Positions 16,486 through 25,425 of a DNA stretch of 64,000 bases are shown here, one piece after another (the stretch's first letter is position 1; every line of letters starts with the position of its first letter). A program made the position numbers and the translations under genes. The notes below the pieces were generated by a model. The model saw only the letters and a list, made by a program, of their open reading frames with translations, did no database searches and was not told the origin of the DNA. This DNA comes from JACJWR01 sp963752505 (GTDB lineage: Bacteria > Actinomycetota > Actinomycetes > S36-B12 > UBA10799): NCBI GenBank assembly GCA_963752505.1, contig CAVVYM010000003.1, positions 186,001 through 250,000 on the forward strand, read 5' to 3'.

Positions 16486-16512
16486 TTAGCACTCGATGCC
16501 GACGAGTGACAA
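16486..16512 (+). promoter_or_regulatory. CIRCE operator 2 (HrcA)
   Basis: TTAGCACTC, spacer GATGCCGAC, then GAGTGACAA: the left half is a perfect CIRCE half-site and the right half differs at two positions. Its centre is 35 bases downstream of the first CIRCE, so two HrcA dimers could bind side by side. Confidence 0.85.
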
Positions 16513-16648
16513 CTCTCGGTTCGAGTCAGACTTCACCGTCGAGGCTTGCGCCAACTGAGAAGGGCTCAGGGACGCGCCTGCCGTTCGTCGCGGACGGCGG
16601 TGAGATCACCCACCACAACCTTCAATTGCGGAAGGAAACAGGAACTCA

Positions 16649-18283
16649 ATGGCGAAGATCATCGCTTTTGACGAGGAGGCACGGCGGTCGCTGGAGCGGG
16701 GAATGAACACCCTCGCCGACGCCGTCAAGGTGACGCTCGGCCCCAAGGGCCGCAACGTCGTCCTCGAGAAGAAGTGGGGAGCCCCCACGATCACCAACGA
16801 CGGCGTTTCAATCGCCAAGGAGATCGAACTCGAAGACCCCTACGAGAAGATCGGTGCCGAGCTGGTCAAGGAGGTCGCCAAGAAGACCGACGACGTGGCC
16901 GGTGACGGCACCACCACGGCAACCGTGCTCGCCCAGGCCCTCGTGCGTGAAGGATTGCGCAACGTGGCCGCCGGCACCAACCCGATGGCACTCAAGCGTG
17001 GTATCGAGCAGGCGGTTTCGGCCGTCAGCGACGAGCTGCTGAGCATGGCCAAGGACGTCGATTCCAAGGAAGAAATCGCTGCCACGGCATCGATTTCGGC
17101 CGGCGACGCCCAAGTTGGCGAGATCATCGCCGAGGCCATGGAGAAGGTCGGCAAGGAAGGTGTCATCACGGTCGAGGAGTCGAACACGTTCGGCCTCGAA
17201 CTCGAACTCACCGAAGGTATGCGGTTCGACAAGGGCTACATCTCGCCCTACTTCGTCACCGACCCGGAGCGCATGGAGTCCGAACTTGAGGACCCCTACA
17301 TCCTCATCGTGAACCAGAAGATCTCCGCGGTGAAGGACGTTCTCCCCATCCTGGAGAAGGTCATGCAGTCGGGCAAGCCGCTGCTGATTCTCGCCGAGGA
17401 TGTCGAAGGCGAAGCGCTGGCCACCCTCGTGGTCAACAAGATCCGTGGCACGTTCAAGTCGGTCGCCGTCAAGGCTCCCGGCTTTGGTGACCGCCGCAAG
17501 GCCATGCTGGCCGACATCGCCATCCTCACCGGTGGCGAGGTCATCAGCGAGGAAATCGGCCTGAAGCTCGAAGGCACCGAGCTGTCGCAGCTCGGTCGCG
17601 CGCGCAAGGTGGTGGTCAGCAAGGACGAGACCACCATCGTCGAAGGTGCTGGCGACGCCGACCAGATCGCTGGTCGGGTCAACCAGATCCGCGCCGAAAT
17701 CGACAACTCGGACTCGGACTACGACCGTGAGAAGCTGCAGGAGCGCTTGGCCAAGCTGGCCGGCGGTGTTGCGGTGATCAAGGTCGGTGCCGCGACCGAG
17801 GTTGAGTTGAAGGAGCGCAAGCACCGCATCGAAGATGCCGTGCGCAACGCCAAGGCTGCCGTGGAAGAGGGCATCGTCGCCGGTGGTGGGGTCGCCCTGC
17901 TGCAGGCGTCCGAGAAGGCCTTCGAGACGCTCGACCTCGCTGGCGAAGAGGCAGTCGGCGCCAACATTGTCAAGGTTGCCGTCGAGGCTCCGCTCAAGCA
18001 GATCGCGCTCAACGCCGGTCTCGAGGGCGGCGTCGTCGCGGAGAAGGTGCGCAACCTGGAACCGGGTTGGGGCCTCAACGCCGCAACCGGCGACTACGAG
18101 GACCTCATCAAGGCGGGCGTCGTTGACCCCGCCAAGGTGACCCGTTCGGCGCTGATGAACGCAGCCAGCATCGCTGCCCTGTTCCTCACGACAGAGGCTG
18201 TGGTTGCGGACAAGCCGGAAAAGACCCCGCCGATGCCCGCTGGTGGCGGAGACATGGGTGGCATGGGCGGCATGGACTTCTAA
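16649..18283 (+). CDS. groEL: Chaperonin GroEL (60 kDa)
   Basis: A 544-residue chaperonin that refolds proteins in an ATP-driven double ring. Canonical blocks are present: VTLGPKGRNVVLEKKWGAP, the nucleotide loop DVAGDGTTTATVLAQA, VEEGIVAGGGVAL, and the C-terminal GGM tail (GGDMGGMGGMDF). The start ATG 16649 follows GGAAGGAAACAGGAACTCA. No groES lies in the window, so this is the stand-alone groEL copy; actinobacteria commonly have a second groES-groEL1 operon elsewhere. Tandem CIRCE sites upstream point to HrcA control. A strong terminator follows. Confidence 0.97.
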   Translation: MAKIIAFDEEARRSLERGMNTLADAVKVTLGPKGRNVVLEKKWGAPTITNDGVSIAKEIELEDPYEKIGAELVKEVAKKTDDVAGDGTTTATVLAQALVREGLRNVAAGTNPMALKRGIEQAVSAVSDELLSMAKDVDSKEEIAATASISAGDAQVGEIIAEAMEKVGKEGVITVEESNTFGLELELTEGMRFDKGYISPYFVTDPERMESELEDPYILIVNQKISAVKDVLPILEKVMQSGKPLLILAEDVEGEALATLVVNKIRGTFKSVAVKAPGFGDRRKAMLADIAILTGGEVISEEIGLKLEGTELSQLGRARKVVVSKDETTIVEGAGDADQIAGRVNQIRAEIDNSDSDYDREKLQERLAKLAGGVAVIKVGAATEVELKERKHRIEDAVRNAKAAVEEGIVAGGGVALLQASEKAFETLDLAGEEAVGANIVKVAVEAPLKQIALNAGLEGGVVAEKVRNLEPGWGLNAATGDYEDLIKAGVVDPAKVTRSALMNAASIAALFLTTEAVVADKPEKTPPMPAGGGDMGGMGGMDF

Positions 18284-18311
18284 GTTCGCCGGAGTTCACG
18301 CACGCGAAACT

Positions 18312-18348
18312 CGAAGGCCCCACTCTCGCGAAGAGGGTGGGGCCTTCG
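18312..18348 (+). terminator. Terminator after groEL
   Basis: CGAAGGCCCCACTCTC pairs with GAGGGTGGGGCCTTCG almost perfectly around a 5-base loop, 28 bases after the groEL stop. The next gene runs toward it from the other strand, so it probably serves both directions. Confidence 0.88.
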
Positions 18349-18387
18349 GGCGTCTCTTGGGTGCCGCCCAGTGCCGCGGCGGCCGAC

Positions 18388-18804
18388 TCAGCCCTCGAGG
18401 TACTCAAGCCGTGCGAGCATGATCGTGGCACTGCGGTGTATCTGACGTGTCCAGTTGGCTGCGTCGTAGGACGAGGCACCGGTCAGCAGGCTCTCCAGCC
18501 CTAGGAGCACGCCTCGGTCGGAGCGCAGTGCATCCCGCAGGCCGGAGTCTGCAGTCTGCTTCTCGCGGTCGCGCACCCACGGCAGGAAGTCGGCCCGGAG
18601 CCACGCGGCCAGGCGTGCCGCCTCGCGTGCTGCGGCGTCACCTTCGGCGACCGCATCGAGCACCTCGGCGGTGAGCCGGTTGAGTATGGCCTGATGGGCC
18701 TGTCTGGACATCGCCACCAGCACCGGATCCGTGTGGAAAACCGGTATCGGTCGGTCCTGTCCCACTTCCGCTCCGCCGTTGGCGGCCACGTGCGCCTCGT
18801 CCAC
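18388..18804 (-). CDS. Hypothetical helical protein
   Basis: A 138-residue protein I do not recognise. After an N-terminal segment of about 30 residues it is mostly predicted helix: RQAHQAILNRLTAEVLDAVA, then AAWLRADFLPWVRDREKQ, then DRGVLLGLESLLTG and a last helix ending MLARLEYLEG. The helix pattern and the first His recall hemerythrin-like four-helix bundles, but the metal-ligand His and Glu residues are mostly missing (the expected HxxxE after the second helix is WVRDREK). I would not assign metal binding. It converges on groEL and is divergent from the YceI-like gene. Confidence 0.55.
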   Translation of the reverse strand: MDEAHVAANGGAEVGQDRPIPVFHTDPVLVAMSRQAHQAILNRLTAEVLDAVAEGDAAAREAARLAAWLRADFLPWVRDREKQTADSGLRDALRSDRGVLLGLESLLTGASSYDAANWTRQIHRSATIMLARLEYLEG

Positions 18805-19004
18805 GATGCACCTTCCGATGACTTCAGCCCATCAGGCACGTGCGTGCGGACCACCCGCGTGCCCACTTCCGACCATATGCCTATCCCCGGGCAAAAGCGA
18901 CATCCGTGGCCCGTTCGGGGGATGGGTTGCTACGTCAACGGATGGGGTGGCAGTTGCGGCTAGGATCGGCCCAGGTCGGACGGTCCATGTCGAAAGGCGC
19001 TGCA

Positions 19005-19490
19005 ATGACGCAAGACGAGGGCAATTGGACGTTGGCGAACACGTCGACGATCTCGCTGAAGACCTCCCGCATCGGTTTTCTCAGCGTGCACGCCCACGCG
19101 CCGGTGATTGCTGGCAGTGTGCGGATCGCCGACGGCGATGTGTCCCTGGAGCTGGTGGTCGCGATCAACCAGGTGTCCACCGGCAATCCACTGCTGGACC
19201 CAGAGGTCCATGCGCTGGTGAATTCGGGTTCGGACGGCACCCTTCGATTCAAGGGCACCGGCGCCAGCCTGGCGGTCGTCACCGGCCACGCGGCGGCAGG
19301 CAACGTCAAAGTGCCGCTCGAACTCGCTGCGCAGCCCCAGGACAGCGGCGGGGATCTGCCGCTTCAACTCAAGGGCAAGACGACCTTCCGCAATATCCAC
19401 TTGCCGTTGCCGGGCATGGGTCACATCAGCCACGTCGACGTCGACATCGACGGCCTCGTCACCCTGATGCGTGCAACGGCCAACTCCTAG
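19005..19490 (+). CDS. YceI-like protein
   Basis: A 161-residue protein matching the YceI/lipocalin-like beta-barrel family, which binds amphiphilic or isoprenoid molecules. Typical signs are the opening GNWTLANTSTISLKTSRIGF, alternating beta pattern, and LKGKTTFRNIHLPLPGMGHI. There is no signal peptide, so it appears cytoplasmic, unlike E. coli YceI. ATG 19005 is used; an in-frame ATG at 18987 would add six residues. It is convergent with a cold-shock-domain gene. The ligand is unknown. Confidence 0.75.
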   Translation: MTQDEGNWTLANTSTISLKTSRIGFLSVHAHAPVIAGSVRIADGDVSLELVVAINQVSTGNPLLDPEVHALVNSGSDGTLRFKGTGASLAVVTGHAAAGNVKVPLELAAQPQDSGGDLPLQLKGKTTFRNIHLPLPGMGHISHVDVDIDGLVTLMRATANS

Positions 19491-19505
19491 CCGACGATCA
19501 CCGAC

Positions 19506-19530
19506 GCGGCCGCGAAGAGCCTGCGGCCGC
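19506..19530. terminator. Possible bidirectional terminator
   Basis: Two copies of the palindrome GCGGCCGC, nine bases apart, can pair into an 8-base stem between the convergent YceI and cold-shock-domain genes. Seen by eye; no T run. Confidence 0.4.
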
Positions 19531-19561
19531 CGCGGCCGGTTGCCGGGGGTTGGGAAGGTGG

Positions 19562-19945
19562 TTAGAGCACGTCCAGGTTGTCCGCCACCGCGCGCAGCAG
19601 TTTCGCGTTCTGCCGGCACTTGGCGTCGTCGGGGTAGCGTCCCTTGCGCAGATCGTTCGAGAGGCGGTCGAGCATCCGGATGAGGTCCTCCACCATGGGC
19701 GCCACCTGGTCAGCCGGAATCCGGGTAGCTTTGGTCACGCTCGGTGCAGGATCGAGAACTCGCACCGAAAGCGCCTGGGCGCCCTTGCGCCCCTCGACGA
19801 TGCCGAACTCCACCCGGCTGCCCTGGCGCAGCACAACTCCAGGAGACAGCGCGCTGGCGTGGACGAAGACCTCTTCGCCCTCGTCGGAGGCAATGAATCC
19901 GAAGCCCTTGTCGATGTCGAAGAACTTCACTTTGCCGGTCGGCAC
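19562..19945 (-). CDS. Cold-shock-domain protein with C-terminal extension
   Basis: A 127-residue protein. Residues 1 to 65 form a cold-shock domain with RNP1 KGFGFIAS and RNP2 EVFVHASAL. A C-terminal helical extension of about 60 residues (VAPMVEDLIRMLDRLSNDLR, then CRQNAKLLRAVADNL) is absent from ordinary CspA proteins but typical of one actinobacterial lineage (mycobacterial CspB-like). It probably binds RNA, with the extension serving dimerisation or partner contact. It is preceded by AGAGAGGG just before the start. Confidence 0.88.
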   Translation of the reverse strand: MPTGKVKFFDIDKGFGFIASDEGEEVFVHASALSPGVVLRQGSRVEFGIVEGRKGAQALSVRVLDPAPSVTKATRIPADQVAPMVEDLIRMLDRLSNDLRKGRYPDDAKCRQNAKLLRAVADNLDVL

Positions 19946-20063
19946 TGTTCAACCCTCTCTTTGAAGCAGGTGTGACGTGTTCGTGAGCACATCAGCGGTA
20001 GCGCACCACTTTAGCGTGAGCACGGTTGTGGCAGACACGCGCCGCGGCTGCCGACCCGGTGTC

Positions 20064-20069
20064 TAGAGT
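20064..20069 (+). promoter_or_regulatory. -10 element for a leaderless transcript
   Basis: TAGAGT fits the actinobacterial TANNNT -10 motif and ends six bases before the ATG at 20076, where transcription would start at or next to the start codon. No Shine-Dalgarno is present, which agrees with leaderless translation. Confidence 0.5.
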
Positions 20070-20075
20070 GGGGAC

Positions 20076-20354
20076 ATGGCTTCCGTGCCCACCGGTGATT
20101 CGCCCCGGACCGTCGATGCTGCGGAACCAGCCCGCGCCGGTGAGCGGCTCGTTCGCGTTGGCGGCCTCATCGCAGCGGTGGGGGCAGTCGCCACGCTCGT
20201 AGCCCTGTTGCCGCTCGTGGTGCGGTCCTTCGAGCCGCCGTCCTGGCTGTGGTTCGTGGCCATCGGTGGGGTGGGCGTGGGCGTCGGGCTCAGCCTGTGG
20301 GGCATGGTGCGCGCTGCGCGGGCACGCAGCCGCTACGTGCGCGACGCGCCGTAG
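20076..20354 (+). CDS. Small two-helix membrane protein
   Basis: A 92-residue protein with a polar N-terminus of about 25 residues, two membrane helices (VGGLIAAVGAVATLVALLPLVV and LWFVAIGGVGVGVGLSLWGMV), a short loop between them, and a basic C-terminal tail. The layout resembles the DUF2530 protein encoded at 26.2-26.5 kb, but sequence likeness is weak. Probably leaderless (see the -10 element just upstream). Convergent with larE, whose stop lies 20 bases further on. Function unknown. Confidence 0.7.
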   Translation: MASVPTGDSPRTVDAAEPARAGERLVRVGGLIAAVGAVATLVALLPLVVRSFEPPSWLWFVAIGGVGVGVGLSLWGMVRAARARSRYVRDAP

Positions 20355-20374
20355 TCGCGCAAACGGTGCAGACC

Positions 20375-21247
20375 CTAGTGCTGCACGGTCAGCAACTCGT
20401 TCATGCTGCCCGAGCGGAAGCCCAGCGAATCCACCTCCACTGAGGCGAAGCCGACCTGCTGCAGTACTTCGCGCACCGCCGGATCGCGCGTCACCGTGGG
20501 CACTAGTTCGCGGTCGACCTCAACCCGCGCGGCGTCGTCGCCGAGGTCGCGGACGCGAAGGTTCACCACGGCCAGCGCCCGGTCCGCAAACAATGCGCGC
20601 AGCGACGCCTCCGCCGCCTGTACCCGCTGGAGCCCAGCGGCTGACACGGGCACTCCATAGGCGATGCGCGAGGCCAGGCATGCCTGTGCTGGCTTGTCCC
20701 AGGTGGTCAGCCCCAGGTGCTTCGAGAGGTGCCGCACAGCTGTCTTGCTCAATTCGGCGAGCGGCGTCACCGCACCCAATCGGCGCGCGGCGGCGATGCC
20801 CGGGCGGAAGTCGGATCGGAGGTCGTCCGCATTGGTGCCGGTCATCACCACGACGCTAGCGGCTGGCACGGCGCATGCCTGCGACGCGCTGCGTCCCACC
20901 ACGTCGATCACCTCCGACTTGCAGTGGAAGCACCGCGCCGGCGAGTTGGCCGCATACCCGGGGCTGGCCAGTTCTTCGCTGGCCGGCAGCACGTGGCGAA
21001 CCCCCAGCGCGGCGGCGAAGGCTTGCGCCTGGGCGAGTTCCTCTGCTGCCAACGAGGGACTCACAGCGGTGATGGCAACCACTCGAGAGTTACCCAGCGC
21101 TCGGCAGGCCAGGGCCAGGAGGAAGGCGCTGTCGGCGCCGCCGGAGAACGCCACGGCAGCGATCTGGCCCGTACCGACCAACGCGCGCACCTGCTGCTCC
21201 AAAGTGGGCAGGACTTCAGCCGGGCTCAGCTCATCATGTGTTGCCAC
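20375..21247 (-). CDS. larE: LarE-type ATP-dependent sacrificial sulfur transferase
   Basis: A 290-residue PP-loop protein. The AMP-forming ATP site SGGADS is at residues 35 to 40. NSPARCFHCKSEV and the block TTWDKPAQACLASRIAYGVP are LarE hallmarks; the latter carries the Cys that in Lactiplantibacillus LarE donates its sulfur atom. LarE converts a carboxylated nicotinate mononucleotide to the dithiocarboxylate on the way to the nickel-pincer cofactor of lactate racemase. larB and larC, the other pathway genes, are not in the window, so it is an orphan here and could have a related sulfur-transfer job. Confidence 0.85.
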   Translation of the reverse strand: MATHDELSPAEVLPTLEQQVRALVGTGQIAAVAFSGGADSAFLLALACRALGNSRVVAITAVSPSLAAEELAQAQAFAAALGVRHVLPASEELASPGYAANSPARCFHCKSEVIDVVGRSASQACAVPAASVVVMTGTNADDLRSDFRPGIAAARRLGAVTPLAELSKTAVRHLSKHLGLTTWDKPAQACLASRIAYGVPVSAAGLQRVQAAEASLRALFADRALAVVNLRVRDLGDDAARVEVDRELVPTVTRDPAVREVLQQVGFASVEVDSLGFRSGSMNELLTVQH

Positions 21248-21308
21248 CAGGACAGCCTAGGAACACCACAGGCTGCCGCGCTACCTCACCTCGCGTAGCG
21301 TTGGTCCG

Positions 21309-23312
21309 ATGACCACCTCACCGCGCAACCGCAGTTTGGCCGATGATTTCCGTCGGCGAGACGCTGCTGCCCTGTCTGCGATGATGCTCGACCGGGTCGA
21401 TTTGGCGTGGCCCACCCCTGATTCGCTCACTGATGTGGCTGCCCGCGCCGCCAGTTCGGCAAGCGTGCGCATGGCCTTGCATCGGCTGGACCGCCGGACG
21501 CTCGCCGTGGCCTGGGGCGTGGCGGTGTCGGGCACGACTGAGGCACGCCTGGTCGCGCAGTCCCTCGGGGCGCCCGCGGAGCCGGACGACGATTGGCTCA
21601 GCTTCGTCGAGTCGGCGTTGCTGGAGTTGTATCGGCTCGGCCTGGTGTGGCGCGATGCGAGCACCTATCGGCCGGTGCGCTCCCTTGCAGATGTGGCACC
21701 GGTGGTGATCGCCGATCCGCGGCCCGTGATCCTAGATCCCGTGGCCGTGCAAACCGGCAAGGAGTACACCCCGGAGTTGGTGGACCGCTTCGCCGGTCAG
21801 CAAGGGCTCGCTGCGGTGCACAGCGTCCGCGAACTGCTGCGCGGCCTCGAATCGGAGCCGCTGGGCTTGACCAGGGAGGGCACGGTTGCTATTCGCGAGC
21901 TATCGGCCCGTGCCGCGCAGATGGGTGTGAGCGACGCTACCGCCGCGATGTGGCTGGAACTCGGTTGGCTCGCTGGACTGCTCGGGCCGTCGCAGGACGG
22001 GGCTGAGGTGCTGCCGACGATGGCCGGGGAAATCTGGCGCACCTCGCCGGCGTCCGCGGCCTGGCCGGTACTGGCGCAGGCATGGTGGTGTGCCGACCGT
22101 GATTGGTCGAGTTTCGACCGCGACACCGGCGTGCGCCCCTACGTTTTCGGCGATTCGCACGTATCCACCCTGGTGTCGGCGCTGCGTCGTCAGTGGGCGA
22201 ACCTGGCCGATCAGGCTGGCTCGTCTCCGGTCCGCAACGCCGATGAGGTGCTCTGTGATCAGCGCCCGTTGACCGATCCGCTCCGACTGGCCGAACTCAT
22301 CGACGCCGTATGCGCCGAAGCCGAGGCGCTGGGCATCACCGGGCGTGGGGCGTTGTCGTCGATGGGCCGGGCGCTGCTGGTAGCTGCCACTCCGCTGGAC
22401 CCGGATGATCCGCAACCGGAGAACGCGCTGGTCGAGGTGGCAACACCGATGCTGCCAGCCGAGATCGACACCATCGTGGTGCAGGGCGACCTCACGATTG
22501 TGGCTCCTGGCCCGCTGGTGCCGCAGATGGCCGCTGCAATCGGCGCGTTCGCCAGCATCGAATCAACCGGAGGCGCCTCGGTCTACCGGCTCAGCGTGGC
22601 GTCGGTGGAGGAGGCCCTCGACCGCGGTTGGCAGGCCGAGCAGATCCTCGCCTTGCTGCGTGACCATTCGCAGGTGCCGATTCCGCAGCCCGTGGAGTAC
22701 CTGATCACCGACACAGCGGCCCGGCACGGTCGGATTCGAGTGGGGTCCGCGGGTGGCTTCGTGCGGACCGAGGACTCGGCGTCGATGGAACTGGTGCTCA
22801 CCGCGCTGACCAAATCGGGGCTGCCGGCGACCCGGATCACCGACACCGTCGCAGTGTCGACAGTGTCGCCGCAGCGACTCTTGGCGGCGATCCGGGCAGC
22901 CGGCGTGGCCGCCACGACGTTCGGCGCGTCGGGCGATAGCGATGCTGAACCCCAACCCCGGGTAGCGCCCGCACCGCGACCGCCGGCACCGGTGGCCGGT
23001 CCCGATCCGGTGCGCGTGACGGCGCTGGCGGCCATGCTGACGGCGGTGGCGACGCCCGAGCAGAGCCACGAACTACCACCGGCACCGGAAATCCCGAGGA
23101 TGCACTCCGCGCAGGTGCAGGCTGCCTTGGCCGCCGCACTGGTGGCCGGCGATCGCATGTGGCTGAGGTACGCCGACAATGCCGGCGTGGACCGGGTGTA
23201 TCTGATTCAACCCCTGCACCTGGCAGGTGGCGTGTGTGAAGGTTTCGACCTCAGCCGGTCTCGGCCGCGCCGGTTCGCAGTTTCCCGAGTAGTTGGAGTG
23301 GTGCAGGCATGA
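21309..23312 (+). CDS. Helicase-associated DNA-binding protein (XPB partner)
   Basis: A 667-residue protein of the actinobacterial family annotated as helicase C-terminal domain-containing. It has no Walker motifs itself. The middle is helical and regulator-like (LARLAGLLG-type repeats, VSDATAAMWLELGWL), a second part (MLPAEIDTIVVQGDLTIVAPG) matches the conserved helicase_C_3 region, and a WYL-like end (ALVAGDRMWLRYADNAGVDRV) follows a Pro-rich linker. It always neighbours XPB in actinobacteria, as I recall, and here overlaps it by four bases (ATGA). Likely a partner in DNA repair or transcription-coupled work. TAGCGT seven bases before the ATG suggests a leaderless transcript. Confidence 0.82.
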   Translation: MTTSPRNRSLADDFRRRDAAALSAMMLDRVDLAWPTPDSLTDVAARAASSASVRMALHRLDRRTLAVAWGVAVSGTTEARLVAQSLGAPAEPDDDWLSFVESALLELYRLGLVWRDASTYRPVRSLADVAPVVIADPRPVILDPVAVQTGKEYTPELVDRFAGQQGLAAVHSVRELLRGLESEPLGLTREGTVAIRELSARAAQMGVSDATAAMWLELGWLAGLLGPSQDGAEVLPTMAGEIWRTSPASAAWPVLAQAWWCADRDWSSFDRDTGVRPYVFGDSHVSTLVSALRRQWANLADQAGSSPVRNADEVLCDQRPLTDPLRLAELIDAVCAEAEALGITGRGALSSMGRALLVAATPLDPDDPQPENALVEVATPMLPAEIDTIVVQGDLTIVAPGPLVPQMAAAIGAFASIESTGGASVYRLSVASVEEALDRGWQAEQILALLRDHSQVPIPQPVEYLITDTAARHGRIRVGSAGGFVRTEDSASMELVLTALTKSGLPATRITDTVAVSTVSPQRLLAAIRAAGVAATTFGASGDSDAEPQPRVAPAPRPPAPVAGPDPVRVTALAAMLTAVATPEQSHELPPAPEIPRMHSAQVQAALAAALVAGDRMWLRYADNAGVDRVYLIQPLHLAGGVCEGFDLSRSRPRRFAVSRVVGVVQA

Positions 23313-24946
23313 CGACCGGACCCTTGATCGTGCAGAGCGACAAGACTCTGCTGCTCGAAGTGGAACACCCCGACGCCGATCAGGCCCGCCGCGACATCGC
23401 GCCGTTCGCCGAACTCGAACGAGCACCTGAGCACGTTCACACCTACCGCATCACCCCGCTTGCGTTATGGAATGCGCGGGCCGCGGGGCATGACGCTGAG
23501 GGTGTCATCGACACGCTCATGACCTACTCGCGCTACGCCGTGCCGCACGCGTTGCTGGTCGATATCGCCGACACGATGGATCGCTACGGCCGGTTGCGGC
23601 TGCTCAACCACCCTGCGCACGGCCTCGTGCTCGAGTCGTTGGACGCGCCGGTGCTCGAGGAGGTGCTGCGCTCCAAGAAGGTTGCACCGTTGATGGGCCC
23701 ACGTATCGATGAGGGCATGGTGGCGGTGCACCCGTCGGAGCGCGGGCACCTCAAGCAGGTGCTGCTGAAACTGGGGTGGCCGGCGGAAGATCTTGCCGGC
23801 TACGTCGATGGCGAGGCACACCCGATTCAACTGGATGAAACCGATTGGGCGCTGCGGGACTATCAGCGCCACGCGGCCGAGAGTTTCTGGCACGGCGGAT
23901 CCGGCGTCGTGGTGCTGCCCTGCGGGGCCGGCAAGACGCTGGTCGGGGCGGCGGCCATGGCCATGGCACAGGCGACCACCCTGATCCTGGTGACGAACAC
24001 CGTCTCGGCGCGCCAATGGCGAGATGAACTGTTGCGCCGCACTTCGCTGTCCGAGGACGAGATCGGGGAGTATTCGGGTGCCCGGAAGGAAGTCCGCCCG
24101 GTCACGATCGCCACCTATCAAGTGCTCACAACCCGCCGCAAGGGTGTGTACAGCCATTTGGATCTGCTCGACGCGCGGGACTGGGGTCTCATCCTGTACG
24201 ACGAGGTTCACCTGCTGCCGGCGCCCATCTTCCGCTTCACCGCCGACATTCAGGCGCGTCGCCGGTTGGGTCTCACCGCCACGCTCGTGCGCGAGGATGG
24301 CTTGGAGGACGACGTCTTCAGCCTCATCGGACCCAAACGTTTCGATGCGCCGTGGAAGGAGATCGAAGCACAGGGCTACATCGCGCCGGCCGAGTGCACC
24401 GAGGTGCGAGTGACGCTACCTGAGGGTGAGCGACTGGCCTACGCCATGGCCGAGCCCGAAGAGCGCTACCGGCTTGCCGCCTCCACCCACATGAAGACTC
24501 GAGTGGTCGAGGCGCTGCTGAGTAAGCACGAGGGTGAGCGGGTGCTGGTGATCGGGCAGTATCTCGACCAGTTGGCCGAACTCGGGGAACTGCTTGATGC
24601 CCCCGTCGTGACGGGCGACACCACCGTGCGGGAGCGGCAGGTGCTCTTCGAGCAATTCCGATCCGGCGAATTGCGCACGCTGGTGGTCTCAAAGGTGGCG
24701 AACTTCTCGCTGGATCTACCCGAAGCCGGCGTCGCAGTGCAGATTTCGGGTTCCTTCGGCAGCCGGCAGGAGGAGGCGCAGCGCCTCGGCCGGATTCTGC
24801 GGCCGAAGAGTGACGGACGCACCGCGCACTTCTACACCGTGGTGGCGCGCGACACCGTCGATGCCGACTTCGCCGCGCACCGACAGCGGTTTCTGGCCGA
24901 GCAGGGCTACTCCTACCGAATTGTCGATGCAGACGCCTTGAACTAG
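23309..24946 (+). CDS. DNA repair helicase XPB (ERCC3-like, SF2)
   Basis: A 545-residue superfamily 2 helicase related to archaeal and eukaryotic XPB. An N-terminal damage-recognition-like domain (IVQSDKTLLLEVEHPDADQA) precedes the ATPase: Q-region WALRDYQRHAAESFW, Walker A PCGAGKT near residue 204, YDEVHLL (DEVH box) near 298, GLTATLVREDG, and motif VI QEEAQRLGRILRPK. It unwinds DNA 3' to 5' using ATP. Bacterial XPB is restricted to some phyla, including actinobacteria (ercc3 in Mycobacterium). It is co-transcribed with the preceding helicase-associated gene. Confidence 0.92.
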   Translation: MTTGPLIVQSDKTLLLEVEHPDADQARRDIAPFAELERAPEHVHTYRITPLALWNARAAGHDAEGVIDTLMTYSRYAVPHALLVDIADTMDRYGRLRLLNHPAHGLVLESLDAPVLEEVLRSKKVAPLMGPRIDEGMVAVHPSERGHLKQVLLKLGWPAEDLAGYVDGEAHPIQLDETDWALRDYQRHAAESFWHGGSGVVVLPCGAGKTLVGAAAMAMAQATTLILVTNTVSARQWRDELLRRTSLSEDEIGEYSGARKEVRPVTIATYQVLTTRRKGVYSHLDLLDARDWGLILYDEVHLLPAPIFRFTADIQARRRLGLTATLVREDGLEDDVFSLIGPKRFDAPWKEIEAQGYIAPAECTEVRVTLPEGERLAYAMAEPEERYRLAASTHMKTRVVEALLSKHEGERVLVIGQYLDQLAELGELLDAPVVTGDTTVRERQVLFEQFRSGELRTLVVSKVANFSLDLPEAGVAVQISGSFGSRQEEAQRLGRILRPKSDGRTAHFYTVVARDTVDADFAAHRQRFLAEQGYSYRIVDADALN

Positions 24947-24957
24947 GTCCGCGCGCC

Positions 24958-25425
24958 TCAGGCCTCCGTGGTGATTCGGAAAACCCAGATGCCGCGGAGG
25001 TCGTTCTCGCCGTTCTCGCCCACCGCCTGAACGCGCATTTCCAGACCCTCCTCGGGTAGCGCCTGGAATTCGGGGAACGTGAAGCGGAAGTAGGTGCTGG
25101 TGATGGGAGTCTCGCTGAGTCGCTCGGTGCCGATCACCGGGTACCAACCGTTGTCGCTGACGACGGGATCAACACTGATGCCCACCACGCTGCCCGGGAG
25201 GACGTTGATACTCGGAGCCGCGCCGCCCTCGCCGGCCGCCGCCACGATGCTCGCGGCACAGCCTTGAGCTTGAATGGGCTCAGCGGGGTCCTCCGACCAG
25301 CACAGGGCACGGCTCCACTCGGAATTCGTCCCCGAGAAGACGGTCACCAGCGGCGCGGGCTTCTCACAGGCGGTGAGCGCCGCCATTGAGCCAAGCGCGA
25401 TCCCGAGCACTGCCAGGCGCTTCAT
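24958..25425 (-). CDS. DUF2771-like lipoprotein
   Basis: A 155-residue exported protein with lipoprotein signal MKRLAVLGIALGSMAALTAC, Cys at 20 being the lipid site. The mature chain is beta-rich, with WSRALCWSEDP and ISVDPVVSDNGWYPVIGTE. This matches the DUF2771 proteins that sit downstream of DUF3027 genes in actinobacteria. It starts one base after the DUF3027 stop, in the same operon. Function is unknown. Confidence 0.78.
   Translation of the reverse strand: MKRLAVLGIALGSMAALTACEKPAPLVTVFSGTNSEWSRALCWSEDPAEPIQAQGCAASIVAAAGEGGAAPSINVLPGSVVGISVDPVVSDNGWYPVIGTERLSETPITSTYFRFTFPEFQALPEEGLEMRVQAVGENGENDLRGIWVFRITTEA

Noticed and set aside
16808..17824. Long open frame antisense to groEL
   Set aside because: It is a by-product of GC-rich codon structure; its product is leucine/glycine/asp-rich nonsense and groEL itself is unmistakable.
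20366..20386. Terminator between the small membrane gene and larE (GTGCAG...CTGCAC)
   Set aside because: The stem is six base pairs and overlaps the larE stop; too weak to list as a feature.
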